A DNA stretch of 59,947 nt from Pseudomonadota bacterium. Its GTDB lineage: Bacteria; Pseudomonadota; Alphaproteobacteria; Rhizobiales; Beijerinckiaceae. The stretch is from NCBI GenBank assembly GCA_021781815.1, contig JAJXWB010000022.1, positions 1 to 59,947 on the forward strand, in the 5' to 3' direction. Shown here one piece after another: positions 58,175 through 59,947 of this stretch. Position numbers and translations under genes: made by a program. The notes under the pieces are model-generated. The model saw only the letters and a program-made list of their open reading frames with translations, had not been told where the DNA came from and did not search any database. Numbering within the stretch: the first letter of the stretch is position 1; each line of letters begins with the position of its first letter.

Positions 58175-58699
58175 ATGCTGTCGGCTATCGTGCTAGCGCC
58201 CCGCCAAATCGAGACGGACGTTCCACCGGAGCGGGCGCAGGAGGCGGTCGTCCGCTCGCTCGCGGTTCTCGTCGGCGCGGCGGTGGCCGATCTCGTCCGG
58301 GATGCGTGCATCGTCGGGCCGGGCGGCCAGCGTCTCGATCGGGTCGCCGATCAGGCCGGCTGTTCGCTGGTGGAAGACGATGATCCGCTGCGCGCGGTCC
58401 AGGCGGCGCTGCGCGGCGCGCGCTCGGACCATGTTTTTCTGCTGCGGGCCGGCTACGCGCCGACCTTCGGCTTCATCGACGAAATGACGGACTGGCTTGC
58501 GCGGGCGAACGGGTCGGCCGCCGCCCTGCGACGCGAAGGCGAAAACGCGCCGCTGCGGCTATTTCCCATGCTTGCCCCGATCGCGGGAGTCGTGGGCGGC
58601 CGGTCCGAGTGCCTCGCCCTCGGCGCGAGCGATCCCGCGCGGCTGGCCAGCGCATTGCACGCGAAAACGCTGCGGACGCGGGCGCGACGCCTGGTGTGA
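58175..58699 (+). CDS. Conserved hypothetical protein, nucleotidyl/glycosyltransferase-fold-like
   Basis: A 174-residue protein that opens with MLSAIVLAP and continues with DACIVGPGGQRLDRVADQAG and LRGARSDHVFLLRAGYAP. This outline recalls the N-terminal half of MobA-type or GT-A nucleotide transferases, but the glycine-rich loop and catalytic aspartate are not evident, so it could be inactive or unrelated. The C-terminus is basic (RTRARR). I cannot assign a function. It is flanked by radical SAM and zinc peptidase genes and converges on the latter with a 5-base gap. Confidence 0.5.
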   Translation: MLSAIVLAPRQIETDVPPERAQEAVVRSLAVLVGAAVADLVRDACIVGPGGQRLDRVADQAGCSLVEDDDPLRAVQAALRGARSDHVFLLRAGYAPTFGFIDEMTDWLARANGSAAALRREGENAPLRLFPMLAPIAGVVGGRSECLALGASDPARLASALHAKTLRTRARRLV

Positions 58700-58704
58700 G
58701 AGGA

Positions 58705-59604
58705 CTACTTCTGGAACGTGTTGCAACTGTCGATCTGGCCGGACTGCAATCCGCGCTGCAGCCACTGGACGCGTTGCGCGGATGAGCCGTGCGTGAAGGA
58801 ATCCGGCACCACCTGGCCGCGTGCGGCCTGCTGCAGCCGGTCGTCGCCGATCGCCTGCGCGGTCGCGACCGCCTTCTGGATGTCGCTCTGGTCGATGTTG
58901 TTCCATTTCTGGTTGGCGTTGGCGGCCCAGACGCCGGCGAGGCAATCGGCCATCAACTCGATGCGCACCGACAGCGCGTTGGCGCCGGTCTGGTCGGATT
59001 GCTGCTCTGCGCGCTGCACCTTGCCGAGGATGCCGAGTTGATCCTCGATGTGGTGACCCATCTCGTGCGAGATCACGTAGGCGTAAGCGAAATCGCCGCC
59101 GCCGCCATAGCGTTGCTGCATGTCGCGGAAGAAGGACGTATCGAGGTAGATCTTTTTGTCGAGAGGACAATAGAACGGCCCCATGGCCGATTGCGCCGTG
59201 CCACAGCCTGATTCCGTCGCGCCGTCGAACATGACGAGGCGCGCCGGCGCGAACTGGATGCCCTTCTGTTTCGGCAGCACGTCGGACCACACGTCTTCAT
59301 TCTCGCCGAGGATGGCGGCGACGAACTGGCCGATCTGGTCGGAGGGCGCACCGGCATGGCGCGGCCGCACAGACTGTTGTTGCGCCACCTGACCTCCGCC
59401 CGTCGTGTTGGAAAGCATTTCAGCGCCGCCGATCAGGACGCGCGGATCGATTCCGAAAGCATAGGCGATGATGCCGAGGACGACCATCGTGCCGAGGCCG
59501 AGGTGGCCGGCGCCGCCGAGCATCGGGCCGCCGCCAGCGTCGGCGTATTGCTCGCCGCGGCGGTCTTCGATGTTGTCGGAGCGTCGCGCGTCTTCCCATC
59601 GCAT
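58705..59604 (-). CDS. YpfJ-type neutral zinc metallopeptidase
   Basis: A 299-residue protein of the YpfJ/zinc metallopeptidase family. A short cytosolic N-terminus is followed by a membrane helix (GLGTMVVLGIIAYAFGI, about 45-62) and a periplasmic domain holding HEMGHHIEDQLG, the zinc site, and RIELMADCLAG with the third ligand. Two cysteines (FYCPLDKK and GCGTA) may pair. The ATG at 59604 (MRWEDARRSDN) is the usual family start. The substrate is unknown. Confidence 0.93.
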   Translation of the reverse strand: MRWEDARRSDNIEDRRGEQYADAGGGPMLGGAGHLGLGTMVVLGIIAYAFGIDPRVLIGGAEMLSNTTGGGQVAQQQSVRPRHAGAPSDQIGQFVAAILGENEDVWSDVLPKQKGIQFAPARLVMFDGATESGCGTAQSAMGPFYCPLDKKIYLDTSFFRDMQQRYGGGGDFAYAYVISHEMGHHIEDQLGILGKVQRAEQQSDQTGANALSVRIELMADCLAGVWAANANQKWNNIDQSDIQKAVATAQAIGDDRLQQAARGQVVPDSFTHGSSAQRVQWLQRGLQSGQIDSCNTFQK

Positions 59605-59701
59605 TGGCTGGCCCTCCAAATCGAACCGCACTGCCGGTTCGGGCGCCGATCAAGAACAAGGCTTCGATGCCAGTTCCTCAATCAGGTTTCAAGGCTCCGT
59701 T

Positions 59702-59947
59702 TCAGATACCGCCGAGGTCAGGCGTCTCACCGTCGAGAGCGCGGCGAAGCGCGCGCAGATCCCGCCACGCGAGCCGTTTCTGCAACGGCTGACGCAATAG
59801 GTAGGCCGGGTGCAGCATCGCCATGGCCGGAATGGCGCGTCCGCCGACCAAATACGCCATCCAGCGACCGCGCGTCTTCAGAATGCCTTCGCTCGCTCCG
59901 AGCAGCGCCTGCATCGATGGCGCGCCGAGACAGATCAGGAAGTCGGC
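59702..59947 (-). CDS. Uracil-DNA glycosylase family 4, C-terminal part, cut by the window edge
   Basis: The last 81 residues of the protein are visible and continue past the right edge; they begin ADFLICLGAPSMQALLG. The block ILKTRGRWM and the C-terminal motif MLHPAYLLRQPLQKR are characteristic of family 4 uracil-DNA glycosylases, which carry an iron-sulfur cluster and excise uracil from DNA. The cluster cysteines and the catalytic N-terminal region lie outside the window. The stop is 97 bases upstream of the YpfJ-type gene on the same strand. Confidence 0.85.
   Translation of the reverse strand, partial: ADFLICLGAPSMQALLGASEGILKTRGRWMAYLVGGRAIPAMAMLHPAYLLRQPLQKRLAWRDLRALRRALDGETPDLGGI

Overview
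This window is about 60 kb of GC-rich chromosome from an alphaproteobacterium, most likely of the order Hyphomicrobiales (Rhizobiales). The evidence is the gene content: a separate F0 ATP synthase operon with paired b and b' subunits, a CcrM-type GANTC methyltransferase next to rnhB, an APH-type homoserine kinase joined to rnhA, a plant-type glutamate-cysteine ligase, an IalB-family protein, an aa3 oxidase operon with ctaB, coxF, ctaG and surf1, and small order-typical families such as DUF2093 and DUF4170. I cannot name the genus. A Beijerinckiaceae or Methylocystaceae relative is possible, but nothing here is diagnostic. I saw no tRNA, rRNA, CRISPR array or prophage. The only mobile DNA is the first codons of an IS630-type transposase at the left edge.

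Layout, 0-20 kb: an IS630 fragment and an intergenic repeat come first. Then purD (-) is divergent from xseA, followed by a metallophosphoesterase plus a kinase/universal-stress fusion, DUF2093, the lipid A/KDO genes lpxK-waaA (-), DUF4170, a CysQ-type phosphatase, a DUF6101-like gene, and ubiA coupled to a small secreted protein. The F0 operon atpI-B-E-F'-F has a near-consensus promoter and an intrinsic terminator. The glycine cleavage operon gcvT-H-PA-PB (-) lies behind a tandem glycine riboswitch. A lipoprotein and an IalB protein follow.

Layout, 20-45 kb: the oxidase operon runs coxB-coxA-ctaB-coxF-ctaG-coxC-DUF983-surf1. Next come thrC, an M16 peptidase, a GNAT acetyltransferase, a large 7TM-PAS-GGDEF-EAL protein coupled to a DsbA-like oxidoreductase, rsmE, a small porin-motif protein, gshA (-), ispH, an EamA transporter (-), thrB-rnhA, a 1-Cys peroxiredoxin, a lone DsbD N-terminal domain protein, yqgE, a zinc alcohol dehydrogenase and a Gly/Arg/His-rich exported protein.

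Layout, 45-60 kb: smc, a DsbA-like protein and dciA (-) are divergent from mutY. Then come an Imm74-like gene, a rhomboid protease (-), a cobalamin riboswitch driving a Ni/Co permease, ccrM and rnhB (-), a predicted tail-anchored protein, a PA0069-type radical SAM protein, an unassigned protein, a YpfJ-type zinc peptidase and the 3' end of a family 4 uracil-DNA glycosylase.

Most of the window is core metabolism and genome maintenance: respiration, ATP synthesis, one-carbon/glycine metabolism, threonine synthesis, lipid A, DNA repair and chromosome segregation. The less ordinary parts are the phosphoesterase-kinase-USP cassette, the 7TM EAL protein with its redox partner, the two riboswitches, and several small exported or membrane proteins of unknown function.
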